Origin: Bdellovibrionales bacterium
Lineage (GTDB): Bacteria; Bdellovibrionota; Bdellovibrionia; Bdellovibrionales; UBA1609
Direction: 5' to 3'
Length of the DNA stretch: 64,000 nt
NCBI GenBank assembly: GCA_016716765.1
Contig: JADJVA010000025.1
Location: 124,001-188,000, forward strand
In this document: in pieces, positions 54,967-63,422 of the stretch
Numbering within the stretch: position 1 is the stretch's first letter
How the letters are laid out: every line of letters begins with the position of its first letter
The notes under the pieces: generated by a model
The model's database searches: none
The model's input: only the letters and a program-made list of their open reading frames with translations
Told to the model about the DNA's origin: nothing
Translations under genes and position numbers: made by a program

Positions 54967-56367
54967 TTAGAGGCGTTTTGCTTTTTCCTTTACATCTTCA
55001 ATCGTTCCAACCATATAGAAGGCCTGCTCGGGCAGACTATCATGAACACCATCCAAAATCTCACGAAAGCCTCGTACGGTGTCCTTGACGTCAACGTACT
55101 TTCCCTTCATGCCCGTAAACTGCTCAGCAACAAAAAAAGGCTGACTCAGGAAACGCTGTGCTTTACGCGCACGAGTCACAACCATTTTGTCGTCCTCTGA
55201 CAGCTCATCCATACCAAGAATTGCAATAATATCCTGAAGCTCACGATATCGTTGCAAAAGAGCCTGAACATCTCGAGCTGTGCGGTAGTGCTCTTCTCCA
55301 ACTACATCAGCTGACAAAACTCGGGAAGTTGAAGACAATGGGTGCACCGCCGGATATATACCGAGAGCCGCGATATCTCGATCCAGATTTGTCGTCGCAT
55401 CCAAGTGCGTAAATGTTGTCGCCGGTGCAGGATCTGTATAGTCATCTGCAGGTACATACACTGCCTGGACTGATGTGATGGATCCCTTCTTTGTTGATGT
55501 GATTCGCTCCTGAAGAGCTCCCATCTCTGTTCCAAGAGTTGGCTGATATCCCACAGCAGATGGAATCCGACCGAGCAAGGCCGAAACTTCAGCACCTGCT
55601 TGAGTAAATCGGAAAATGTTATCCACGAAGAGCAATACGTCCTGTCCTTCAACATCACGAAAATATTCAGCCTGAGTCAATCCAGTCAATGCCACTCGTG
55701 CCCGCGCTCCAGGAGGCTCATTCATCTGTCCGAACACCAGAGATGTCTTGGCAATAACACCAGACTCCGTCATTTCTCTATAAAGATCATTTCCTTCACG
55801 GGTGCGTTCACCAACCCCGGCAAATACAGAATACCCTCCGTGTTCTGTGGCAATGTTACGAATCAACTCTTGAATTAGAACTGTCTTGCCCACGCCTGCT
55901 CCACCAAAAAGTCCAATCTTCCCACCCTTTACATAAGGAGCAAGAAGATCAATCACTTTGATTCCCGTCATGAGAATTTCCTGAGCTGTAGCTTGGTCTT
56001 CAAATTTGGGCGATGGACGATGAATTGGCCAAAATTCCTTTGCTTCTATCTTACCGCGCTCATCAATCGGTTCGCCAATGACGTTCATAATTCGACCCAA
56101 AACCGCATTTCCTACGGGAGTTGTAATGGCCTGACCTGTATCTTCAACATGGGTTCCCCGAACGAGTCCCTCAGATGAGTCCATCGCAATTGTTCGAACA
56201 ACTCGATTGCCAAGATGCTGGGCAACCTCAAGAACAAGGTTTCCTGATCGATCATCAATCGATTTATTGGTTGCTTTAAGAGCTGTATAAATTGCGGGCA
56301 GCTCTCCCTCTTGAAACTCAACATCTACCACTGGACCCAATACTTGTAATACTTTTCCGTTAGCCAT
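54967..56367 (-). CDS. atpD: ATP synthase F1 beta subunit
   Basis: This catalytic subunit has 466 residues: N-terminal barrel, P-loop GGAGVGKT at 155-162, the catalytic glutamate in GVGERTREGND, and the DELSEDDK segment near the C-terminus. It follows atpG by 14 bases and precedes atpC by about 40. All conserved features are intact. Confidence 0.98.
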   Translation of the reverse strand: MANGKVLQVLGPVVDVEFQEGELPAIYTALKATNKSIDDRSGNLVLEVAQHLGNRVVRTIAMDSSEGLVRGTHVEDTGQAITTPVGNAVLGRIMNVIGEPIDERGKIEAKEFWPIHRPSPKFEDQATAQEILMTGIKVIDLLAPYVKGGKIGLFGGAGVGKTVLIQELIRNIATEHGGYSVFAGVGERTREGNDLYREMTESGVIAKTSLVFGQMNEPPGARARVALTGLTQAEYFRDVEGQDVLLFVDNIFRFTQAGAEVSALLGRIPSAVGYQPTLGTEMGALQERITSTKKGSITSVQAVYVPADDYTDPAPATTFTHLDATTNLDRDIAALGIYPAVHPLSSTSRVLSADVVGEEHYRTARDVQALLQRYRELQDIIAILGMDELSEDDKMVVTRARKAQRFLSQPFFVAEQFTGMKGKYVDVKDTVRGFREILDGVHDSLPEQAFYMVGTIEDVKEKAKRL

Positions 56368-56381
56368 TTAAAACTCCCTTT

Positions 56382-57263
56382 CTATTCCTTCAATGCCTCG
56401 GCTCCGCTGCAGATCTCAATTAGTTCTCTTGTGATAGAGGCCTGGCGAAGCTTGTTATAAGTTAGTGTCAAAGAAGAAATCATATCTCTCGCATTGTTAG
56501 TTGCATTTTCCATCGCCGTCATTCGAGCTGCGTGTTCTGCCGCAATACTTTCAGACATACAACGATAGACCTGCACAGAAAAATGCTTATGCAGAAGATC
56601 CTCTATGATATCTTCGGGAGGCGGCTCAAATATGAGATCCTTAGAAAAGCGCGCCCCTTCTTGGTGATCAAGACTCCCCTTACTGAGATCCACTGGGAGA
56701 AGCGTTTCAACCGTGAGATTTTGTGAAATTGCTGACTTAAATTCATTATAAACAAGGCGAATCTCGTCATACCCACCATCAGAGTAGCTCTTCAATAAAC
56801 GCTCTGAAACTTCGGCGGCAAGTCCGTAGGAGATATCGCGGGCCAAATTTGTTATTGTCTCAATCCCGTGAATTTCTCGTCGCCGGAAATATTCAGACCC
56901 TCTGCGACCAATAAACAAAAAATCTAAAACTTCGTATTTGCCCTTGTTTTCCTTGTAAAACTTCTCAGCGAACTTGCTCACGCTGCCGTTGAAACCACCA
57001 CAAAGTCCACGATCACTAGTGATAACAACCAATAATGTCTTTCGGGGGTGAGCACTGGGACTCAGAAGCGAATGATTCACTCTGTGCGTTGTGGCAATAT
57101 CGGCAATGACGGAAAGAATTTTTCGGGAGTATGGACGCATATTGAGAATATTATTTTGAGCGCGCCTGAGCTTTGCCGCAGATACCATTTTCATGGCTCG
57201 CGTGATCTGTTGAGTGTTTTTCACACTCGCGATCCTGTTTCTAATATCCTTCAAACTAGCCAT
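56382..57263 (-). CDS. atpG: ATP synthase F1 gamma subunit
   Basis: Gamma is the central shaft that rotates within alpha3beta3. The 293-residue protein has the N-terminal coiled-coil helix (LKDIRNRIASVKNTQQITRAMKMV), the Rossmann-like middle with VVITSDRGLCGGFN and the C-terminal helix ending RQASITRELIEICSGAEAL. It lies nine bases after the atpA stop. Confidence 0.97.
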   Translation of the reverse strand: MASLKDIRNRIASVKNTQQITRAMKMVSAAKLRRAQNNILNMRPYSRKILSVIADIATTHRVNHSLLSPSAHPRKTLLVVITSDRGLCGGFNGSVSKFAEKFYKENKGKYEVLDFLFIGRRGSEYFRRREIHGIETITNLARDISYGLAAEVSERLLKSYSDGGYDEIRLVYNEFKSAISQNLTVETLLPVDLSKGSLDHQEGARFSKDLIFEPPPEDIIEDLLHKHFSVQVYRCMSESIAAEHAARMTAMENATNNARDMISSLTLTYNKLRQASITRELIEICSGAEALKE

Positions 57264-57272
57264 GGACTACCT

Positions 57273-58799
57273 TTATTTCTTTGAAGACGCTACAAATATG
57301 GAATTAAACTCTTCGAGAGCTTCTACAATGGCCACCTTCACGTCATCTTTAATGGCCTTGTGCTCATCTAAAAGATGAATAACCCGACTGTGCTTGTGAA
57401 CCAGAAAATCCATCAATTCCGATTCGTAGCGCTTCACATCAGATTCTGGTATTTTGTCAATATAACCGTTTGTCGCCGCATAAATGATCACGACCTGCTG
57501 GGAGGCAGCATACGGGCTATACTGCCCTTGTTTTAAAATCTCGACAAGTCTTCTGCCACGAGCTAGCTGAGCTTGCGTCGCTTTATCTAAATCCGAGGCA
57601 AAAGCAGCAAAGGCTTCTAGCTCGCGAAATTGTGCAAGCTCAAGCTTTAAAGTTCCTGCCACTTGCTTCATGGCCTTGATTTGGGCTGATCCGCCTACAC
57701 GGGAAACAGATTTACCTACTGAAATCGCCGGTCGCATCCCTCTGTAGAACAAGTCTGATTCCAAGAAAATCTGGCCATCTGTGATTGAAATGACATTGGT
57801 AGGAATATAAGCGGAGATATCCCCAGCTTGGGTTTCAATAATAGGTAAGGCCGTCAGTGACCCCGATCCCGCATCCTCGCTCAACTTAGCCGCACGCTCT
57901 AAAAGACGCGAATGCAAATAGAACACGTCGCCCGGAAAAGCCTCCCTTCCCGGAGGTCGGCGAAGGAGCAATGACATTTGTCTATAGGCCTGAGCTTGTT
58001 TGGTTAAATCATCATAAATGATGAGCGCGTGCCTTCCAGTATCTCTAAAGTATTCCGCCATTGTACAGCCGGCGTAGGGTGCAAGAAATTGTAAGGGAGC
58101 CTGTTCATTCGCAGTCGCCGCAATAACCGTCGTGTATTCCATTGCTCCGGCTTGTCGAAGCTTTTCAACGACCAGTGCCACTGTTGATTGCTTTTGTCCA
58201 ATCGCTACATAAAAGCACTGAACATCTTTGCCCTTCTGATTAATGATTGTGTCAATCGCAATTGCGGTTTTTCCCGTCTGACGATCGCCGATAATCAATT
58301 CCCTCTGCCCTCGCCCAATTGGGATCATCGAATCTATGGCCTTAATTCCAGTTGCCATAGGCTCATGCACAGGGTGTCGTTTAATTATGCCTGGTGCCTT
58401 CAATTCAACAATCCGATGATGGGTTGATTCAATCGGACCACAACCATCAATAGGCTCACCCAAGGCATTTACAACTCGGCCCAGAAGCCCTTCCCCCACA
58501 GGCACTTGCACAACCTTGCCCGTTCGCTTTACCGTATCGCCTTCGCGAATTTCCTTGTCTTCACCAAATATCACAATTCCAACGGAGTCCTTCTCCAGGT
58601 TAAGAATCATTCCTGAAATATCACCCGGAAACGTAACCAATTCTCCGGCCATGGCATTATCGAGCCCGTAAACTCTGGCCACTCCATCTCCAACAGAGAG
58701 CACAGTGCCGGATTCTGAAACTTCCACGTTCTTTTTATAGTTCTTTATTTGTTCTTTTAGGACTCGACTAATTTCGTCCGCTCTTATTGAGATTTCCAT
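57273..58799 (-). CDS. atpA: ATP synthase F1 alpha subunit
   Basis: This non-catalytic nucleotide-binding subunit has 508 residues, with P-loop GDRQTGKT at 171-178 and the family signature near PAISVGKSVSRVGGSAQ. It lies two bases after the atpH stop. Full-length, no anomalies. Confidence 0.98.
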   Translation of the reverse strand: MEISIRADEISRVLKEQIKNYKKNVEVSESGTVLSVGDGVARVYGLDNAMAGELVTFPGDISGMILNLEKDSVGIVIFGEDKEIREGDTVKRTGKVVQVPVGEGLLGRVVNALGEPIDGCGPIESTHHRIVELKAPGIIKRHPVHEPMATGIKAIDSMIPIGRGQRELIIGDRQTGKTAIAIDTIINQKGKDVQCFYVAIGQKQSTVALVVEKLRQAGAMEYTTVIAATANEQAPLQFLAPYAGCTMAEYFRDTGRHALIIYDDLTKQAQAYRQMSLLLRRPPGREAFPGDVFYLHSRLLERAAKLSEDAGSGSLTALPIIETQAGDISAYIPTNVISITDGQIFLESDLFYRGMRPAISVGKSVSRVGGSAQIKAMKQVAGTLKLELAQFRELEAFAAFASDLDKATQAQLARGRRLVEILKQGQYSPYAASQQVVIIYAATNGYIDKIPESDVKRYESELMDFLVHKHSRVIHLLDEHKAIKDDVKVAIVEALEEFNSIFVASSKK

Positions 58800-58801
58800 T
58801 T

Positions 58802-59350
58802 TCAGTGAGCTCTCCTCTTAAGTTCTTCTTTCAATCTTTTTAAATGAGTCGCGAGTGTATCATCAAAAATAAAACTGCCTATTCGCGCAACAAGACCACC
58901 CAATAGCTTTGGATCCTCTTTGTAGGTGAGAATCACCTTTCTGCCAAGATACGAAGCAACTACATTCTCAATAGCACTTCGATCCTCTTGCATTAAAACA
59001 GACGCAGAATGCACAACCCCACGGGTCACTTCATTTGCCTGGTCAGTTAATTCTTGAAAGGACTCTACTATTTCTGGGAGTAAGGCCATTCGCCCCTTCT
59101 TTGCCAACAAAAAAACAAAAGACTCCACATGCTCGTAGAATCCTTTCTCTTTAAGGGCTTTTTCCAGAATTTTTCTTTTTTCGTCAGATTTGATAATCGC
59201 CGACTTGAAAAATAATTCGATGTCTCTGTCCCCGTTACAAAGATTGCTCACAACTCGAATTTGATCAAGAACCTGAGATACTTTCTTATGATCAACAGCT
59301 ATTTCAAAAAGAGCTCGGGCATATCGAGTGGATACTTCAGAGACCGTCAT
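58802..59350 (-). CDS. atpH: ATP synthase F1 delta subunit
   Basis: Delta joins the peripheral stalk to the top of F1. The 182-residue protein has the N-terminal helical bundle (STRYARALFEIAVDH) and the C-terminal GGLVARIGSFIFDDTLATHLKRL motif. ATG at 59350 overlaps the atpF stop by four bases (ATGA), showing tight coupling. Confidence 0.95.
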   Translation of the reverse strand: MTVSEVSTRYARALFEIAVDHKKVSQVLDQIRVVSNLCNGDRDIELFFKSAIIKSDEKRKILEKALKEKGFYEHVESFVFLLAKKGRMALLPEIVESFQELTDQANEVTRGVVHSASVLMQEDRSAIENVVASYLGRKVILTYKEDPKLLGGLVARIGSFIFDDTLATHLKRLKEELKRRAH

Positions 59351-59919
59351 TGCCCCACCACCTTAATTTTTGCGGCAAATTCACTGTGGAGCATTTTATG
59401 TTTGCCTGCATTAACATCTGTGGAAAGAATCGAGACAGCTCCATCAAAAGCCTGGGAAATCATTTCATTGCGGAGTTCCGTTCTAGCTCGTTCCAGCTCG
59501 AACTGGCTAAAGCGGGCAGCATCCGTCTCAAGTCTCTTTGCGATCTCCTGTGCATCACGGATAATATTTCTCTTTATATCAGAGGCCTCAGCTTTGGCCC
59601 TCTGAATGCTATCCGAGGTCGTCTGGTCCAACTTCGTGAGTCTTTCAACGATTTTTTGCTTATGATCTTCGGCCTGATTTTTGGCCAATTGAGATCTTGT
59701 GACAAGATCTGCATACATTGCCTTTCGCCCGTGAAAGTGAGCCGCAATTTTTTTTCGACCAAAAATCACAATCAGAACAATCACGGCTGTAAAATTCAAA
59801 AATTGCGGATAAAGGGCCGCCCAAGGAATTTCATGTTCACCACCACCGTGCCCCCCAGAAGAAGCCCAGGCCGCCGAAAATGATAACAACAAATTGAGGA
59901 GGAGGATCATTTTGTTCAT
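59347..59919 (-). CDS. atpF: ATP synthase F0 b subunit
   Basis: This is a peripheral stalk subunit. Signal-like residues 1-20 (LLLNLLLSFSAAWAS) come before the true membrane anchor (WAALYPQFLNFTAVIVLIVIFG); a coiled coil follows (KIAAHFHGRKAMYADLV to FELERARTELRNEM). The hydrophobic leader before the anchor is longer than usual and may be cleaved; deltaproteobacterial b subunits often show this. It overlaps the preceding b' gene by four bases. Confidence 0.88.
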   Translation of the reverse strand: MNKMILLLNLLLSFSAAWASSGGHGGGEHEIPWAALYPQFLNFTAVIVLIVIFGRKKIAAHFHGRKAMYADLVTRSQLAKNQAEDHKQKIVERLTKLDQTTSDSIQRAKAEASDIKRNIIRDAQEIAKRLETDAARFSQFELERARTELRNEMISQAFDGAVSILSTDVNAGKHKMLHSEFAAKIKVVGQ

Positions 59920-60362
59920 TTCTCTACCTCAAACCCTATTAATTTATCCACTACGCCACGAGAAATATCTGGAGTCCCTGCTTTCATGAACTCACGAGCT
60001 CTGGCAAGTTCTCGCACTATAGAGATTCGATTTTTCTCCATTGTCGATTTGGCTCGCTCTCGCGCCTGACTTACTGTTCGATCGTATTCTTTCATTGCTT
60101 CAGATCTTTCGCTATCAAAGATGCCTTTGGTCTCATAGTTCAGCAGCCTTGCCTTCTGTTCAAATTCGATTTCAAGCTCCTTGGTTTCAGCAAGAATTCG
60201 CTCGGCAAATTCCGCGTTGCCAAGTGTTCTTTTTACCCGCTCCTCGTAGGCTCGGTGGTAAGGCTTAAAAACAACATTGACCAAAAAAACATATGAGACC
60301 AAAAATATTATAAACTGGATCCCCAGTGTGGCATCCACGCCAAGAGCTGAAAGAATATCCAT
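59916..60362 (-). CDS. atpF': ATP synthase F0 b' subunit
   Basis: This is the second, different stalk subunit: an N-terminal membrane helix (LGIQFIIFLVSYVFLVNVVF) followed by a long charged coiled coil. ATG at 60362 gives 148 residues; the frame extends to 60416 without obvious homology. Having both b and b' genes suggests a heterodimeric stalk. Subunits a and c are not in this cluster. Confidence 0.85.
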   Translation of the reverse strand: MDILSALGVDATLGIQFIIFLVSYVFLVNVVFKPYHRAYEERVKRTLGNAEFAERILAETKELEIEFEQKARLLNYETKGIFDSERSEAMKEYDRTVSQARERAKSTMEKNRISIVRELARAREFMKAGTPDISRGVVDKLIGFEVEK

Positions 60363-60465
60363 AGCACTGAATTCCCCGTAAATAAGAACCAATAAACTGC
60401 AACAGCGCGATAGCATTTATCAATTCATTGAATGACGGGTCAAGGCAAAAGGAGGCGATAGTCGC

Positions 60466-60852
60466 TTATGTTTTGGGCATGTAAGAGGCGCCTTCGAAAA
60501 CAACCCCCTCATCTATCCTCAAACTCGGCGTTGTAACTGTTCCCTTGAATACTGCGGGGGGATGCATGACAACTCGGCTGCGCGCAAATATATTGCCCTT
60601 TACAATTCCGCTTATGATTACGACGTCCGCTTCTATCTGAGCTTCAACTTTTGCCCCTGGATTAATTACCAGAGTGTCGTTAGTAAAAATTTCGCCTTGA
60701 AAGGTACCGCCTATTCGGACTGTGCCTTCAAAAGAGAGGCGACCCTCAAAAGAGGCCCCATGATCAAGTAAAGCGGTCACCTGGCCAATATGGACGCTAT
60801 CTGAGGCTTGTGCCAATGCCGAAAATGATGGAAATCTGTCTACTTCTGCCAT
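60466..60852 (-). CDS. Bactofilin cytoskeletal protein
   Basis: Bactofilins form nucleotide-independent filaments from a right-handed beta-helix. The 128-residue product has the domain (about residues 30-115) with regular six-residue turns: SFEGRLSFEGTVRIGGTFQGEI, VEAQIEADVVIISGIVKGNI, VVMHPPAVFKGTV. The gene overlaps the end of parB by 13 bases, so it is translated with it. In Myxococcus xanthus bactofilins encoded beside parAB scaffold the chromosome segregation machinery; the same role here is an inference from context. Confidence 0.92.
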   Translation of the reverse strand: MAEVDRFPSFSALAQASDSVHIGQVTALLDHGASFEGRLSFEGTVRIGGTFQGEIFTNDTLVINPGAKVEAQIEADVVIISGIVKGNIFARSRVVMHPPAVFKGTVTTPSLRIDEGVVFEGASYMPKT

Positions 60853-61889
60853 GCTGACTTAATCTTTTCTGCAAGGTTATTGAGATCATCATCGGAATAA
60901 AAACTGATAGAAATTTTACCTCGTCCTGACGAGTAATCAATGTCGACCTTGGTTCCGAGTAGTTTTTGCATTTCGTCAGCCAAACCACGCGCCGTTTTTT
61001 TTGCTAAGTTTTCTCCAGACTCAGTCGCTCGCTCAGCCTGATCCAGCTCTTTAAACGCCTTCAGCACTAATTTTTCAGTGGCCCGAACTGAGAGCCTATC
61101 GTTTTTAACCTTATCAGCAAGTCGACGCTGTGAGGCAAAGTCTTCGACAGACAGCAATACCTTCGCCTGGCCAAGGGACAGCTCGCCTTTTGATACCATG
61201 TTGCGAACCTCGGGTGCCAAGTTGAGTAGACGCATGGTATTAGCTATCGTTACTCTTTCTTTGCCAACTTTCTCTGAGAGCTTTTGCTGAGTTAAGTTAT
61301 ATTTTTTTATGAGGTGGGCGTAAGCTTCGGCTTCTTCCATGGGATTCAAATCCGAGCGTTGAATATTTTCAATTAGTGCCAGTTCCAGGGCCTCCTGATC
61401 ATCAATTTCTTTTAAAATTACAGGCACATCGTGGAGACCAGCCAATTGAGCAGCCCGCCACCGACGCTCTCCAGCAACGATTTCGTAACCTCCGTCTTTC
61501 ATCTTTCTCGCAACGATAGGCTGCAGAATCCCCTTTTCTCTGATTGAATCAGACAATTCCTTTAAGGCATCTGACGAGAACAATTGCCGAGGTTGATTCT
61601 TGTTTGGAAATACGTTTTCTATAGCAACTTGCCACACTCTGGCTGTGTCCGGCACCTTGGCTTGTATGAGCGGGAGCATTTGGAGGCCTTCAGATGCCTG
61701 CGTGTCAAACTCTGCCTCAGTTTTTGATGGATCAGACCGATGAGACATCCTGAACGAATCAATGGGATTCATATTGATACGCTCAGTCAAAGGTTCTGAA
61801 GCGGGCTCTCCGAGCAAACTCCCGAGCCCTCGACCCAAGGCCTGCTTCCTTGCCGGTCTTTTTATTTGATAATTCGATGACTCAGACAT
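60840..61889 (-). CDS. parB: Chromosome partitioning protein ParB
   Basis: ParB is a CTPase clamp that loads at parS and spreads on DNA near the origin. The 349-residue protein has the CTP-binding box AGERRWRAAQLAG, the second box ALIENIQRSDLNPMEEAEAY, the helix-turn-helix (LTQQKLSEKVGKERVTIANTM) and a C-terminal dimerisation domain. An N-terminal RGLGSLLGE motif (KQALGRGLGSLLGE) likely contacts ParA. ATG at 61889 is favoured by the GGAGA nine or so bases upstream; earlier in-frame starts exist. It overlaps parA by eight bases. Confidence 0.96.
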   Translation of the reverse strand: MSESSNYQIKRPARKQALGRGLGSLLGEPASEPLTERINMNPIDSFRMSHRSDPSKTEAEFDTQASEGLQMLPLIQAKVPDTARVWQVAIENVFPNKNQPRQLFSSDALKELSDSIREKGILQPIVARKMKDGGYEIVAGERRWRAAQLAGLHDVPVILKEIDDQEALELALIENIQRSDLNPMEEAEAYAHLIKKYNLTQQKLSEKVGKERVTIANTMRLLNLAPEVRNMVSKGELSLGQAKVLLSVEDFASQRRLADKVKNDRLSVRATEKLVLKAFKELDQAERATESGENLAKKTARGLADEMQKLLGTKVDIDYSSGRGKISISFYSDDDLNNLAEKIKSAWQK

Positions 61890-62772
61890 TTGCTTCATTC
61901 TCCGCGTAGTTGGGTGAATCATTCAGTCTTAATTCAGAATGAGATCGGCTTTCATCTCTCATCGATGATTGCTCAACGGACACCTCTGGTTCATTGCCAA
62001 ATTTGCCAAAAACTTTTGCATCCAGCTCATGAGCTAAATCTAAATATTTTTGGGCTCCAATCGATTTGGGATCATAATCAAGGATAGATTTTCCATGACT
62101 TGGAGCCTCACTCAAACGGACATTTCGGGGTATTACAGCCTTAAACACCTTATCTCCGAAATGTGTCTGAATTTCCTTTACAACTTGATGACTTAGGTTG
62201 TTTCGAGTATCAAACATAGTTAATAAAATACCCTCTATTTTCAACTGAGGATTTAAATTCTTTTTTATTAGGCCGGCCGTATTGAGCAATTGGCTAAGCC
62301 CCTCGAGAGCATAATATTCACATTGGAGAGGGACAAGAAAAGTGTCTGCTGCAGACAGGGAGTTCACCGTCAAAAGTCCTAAAGACGGGGGACAATCTAT
62401 GATGATATAATCAAACTGTGAGGAGACCGTGGCGATTGCCTGTTTTAAGCGATATTCTCGCTGAGAAACGTCCACCAACTCAATTTCTGCTCCAACCAAA
62501 TCTGGGTTAGCTGATGCTACGCATAATCGAGGATTTTCAGTGGTTTGAATAACTTCTCGTAATTCTCTTTCTCCTATCAGGGCGTGGTAGATACTGCTTT
62601 CCTGATTCTCATATCGTTTAACTCCCAATCCGCTTGAGGCATTGCCCTGTGGATCCATATCAATCAGAAGCACCCTGCGCCCCAAAGATGCCAGCGACGA
62701 GGCAATATTCACCGAAGATGTGGTTTTGCCAACGCCCCCTTTTTGATTCGCGATGCAAATCGTTCTTGCCAT
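61882..62772 (-). CDS. parA: Chromosome partitioning ATPase ParA (Soj)
   Basis: ParA is a Walker-type ATPase whose DNA-bound gradient moves ParB-parS complexes. The 296-residue protein starts with CIANQKGGVGKTTSSVNIA (deviant Walker A), has DMDPQGNASSGLG and the switch II IIIDCPPSLGLLT. After about residue 255 a tail rich in Ser, Glu and Asn extends beyond most ParA proteins. GGGGAAAA precedes the ATG. One parS site lies about 70 bases upstream. Confidence 0.97.
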   Translation of the reverse strand: MARTICIANQKGGVGKTTSSVNIASSLASLGRRVLLIDMDPQGNASSGLGVKRYENQESSIYHALIGERELREVIQTTENPRLCVASANPDLVGAEIELVDVSQREYRLKQAIATVSSQFDYIIIDCPPSLGLLTVNSLSAADTFLVPLQCEYYALEGLSQLLNTAGLIKKNLNPQLKIEGILLTMFDTRNNLSHQVVKEIQTHFGDKVFKAVIPRNVRLSEAPSHGKSILDYDPKSIGAQKYLDLAHELDAKVFGKFGNEPEVSVEQSSMRDESRSHSELRLNDSPNYAENEANV

Positions 62773-62842
62773 ACTATTTTCCCCATTCTTTGCGGTCTCA
62801 ATTCGAGCCTGAAGGCTAATAAAAACCTAGAATTCGTCCGAT

Positions 62843-62858
62843 TGTTCCACGTGGAACA
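62843..62858. promoter_or_regulatory. parS site 1
   Basis: TGTTCCACGTGGAACA is a perfect 16-base palindrome matching the parS consensus, with CC/GG in place of the TT/AA of Bacillus, the form found in myxobacteria. It sits between parA and the lipoprotein gene, in both upstream regions. Confidence 0.9.
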
Positions 62859-62875
62859 CCTGGAGTCTATAAGAA

Positions 62876-63379
62876 ATGAAGCCTGACACTAGCTGCATTC
62901 AAACTATCTGTCTTACCTTCATGCCTCTCATCTTAATTGGCTGTAAATCGCGCAATCCGAATCCAGAATTATTGGATCCGATCTACAAGGATCTCACATC
63001 TGTTTATAAAGAATCCGAAAAATCGGTCAAGGAGCTCGAAAAGAATCAACTCGAAAATATGAAAGAGCTAGAAATGGCGGGTGCTAACGGTATGGACTTG
63101 AAGGTTGCGAGAAAAAAGATTCGCGAAACAGGCCACAAGATTAGCCAGGCTACTCAGATGCGTGAATATTCACGCATCCGCATGGAAATGCGCAGAGTTA
63201 ACGGAAGAAGGGCCTATATTGAGGCCTTTGATAAGGATAGGCCTTGGCCTGAACCTAGCGAATATCAGTACTATTTGACAAATAAGAGGTTAAAAGAGGC
63301 CCCCATGAATTGGTCCTCTCGAGTTCCGAAAAACAATGACAGGTATATAGCTTCAAAACCAGAAAAAACTAAAAAATGA
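62876..63379 (+). CDS. Small lipoprotein with coiled coil, unknown function, between two parS sites
   Basis: The 167-residue product has a signal peptide (TFMPLILIGC, lipobox LIGC) and then a helical, highly charged region (about 30-110, KESEKSVKELEKNQLENMKEL) predicted to be a coiled coil, and a basic C-terminus ending KTKK. No family recognised. It lies divergent from parA between the two parS sites. Placement could mean a function in linking the origin region to the envelope, but a chance neighbour is as likely. Confidence 0.65.
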   Translation: MKPDTSCIQTICLTFMPLILIGCKSRNPNPELLDPIYKDLTSVYKESEKSVKELEKNQLENMKELEMAGANGMDLKVARKKIRETGHKISQATQMREYSRIRMEMRRVNGRRAYIEAFDKDRPWPEPSEYQYYLTNKRLKEAPMNWSSRVPKNNDRYIASKPEKTKK

Positions 63380-63390
63380 CCCTCAATCAA

Positions 63391-63406
63391 TGTTCCACGT
63401 GGAACA
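63391..63406. promoter_or_regulatory. parS site 2
   Basis: A second copy of the identical 16-base palindrome lies 532 bases after the first and 17 bases before the rsmG stop. Two exact copies this close argue strongly that these are functional ParB loading sites. Confidence 0.9.
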
Positions 63407-63422
63407 AGTTGACCAAATTTGG

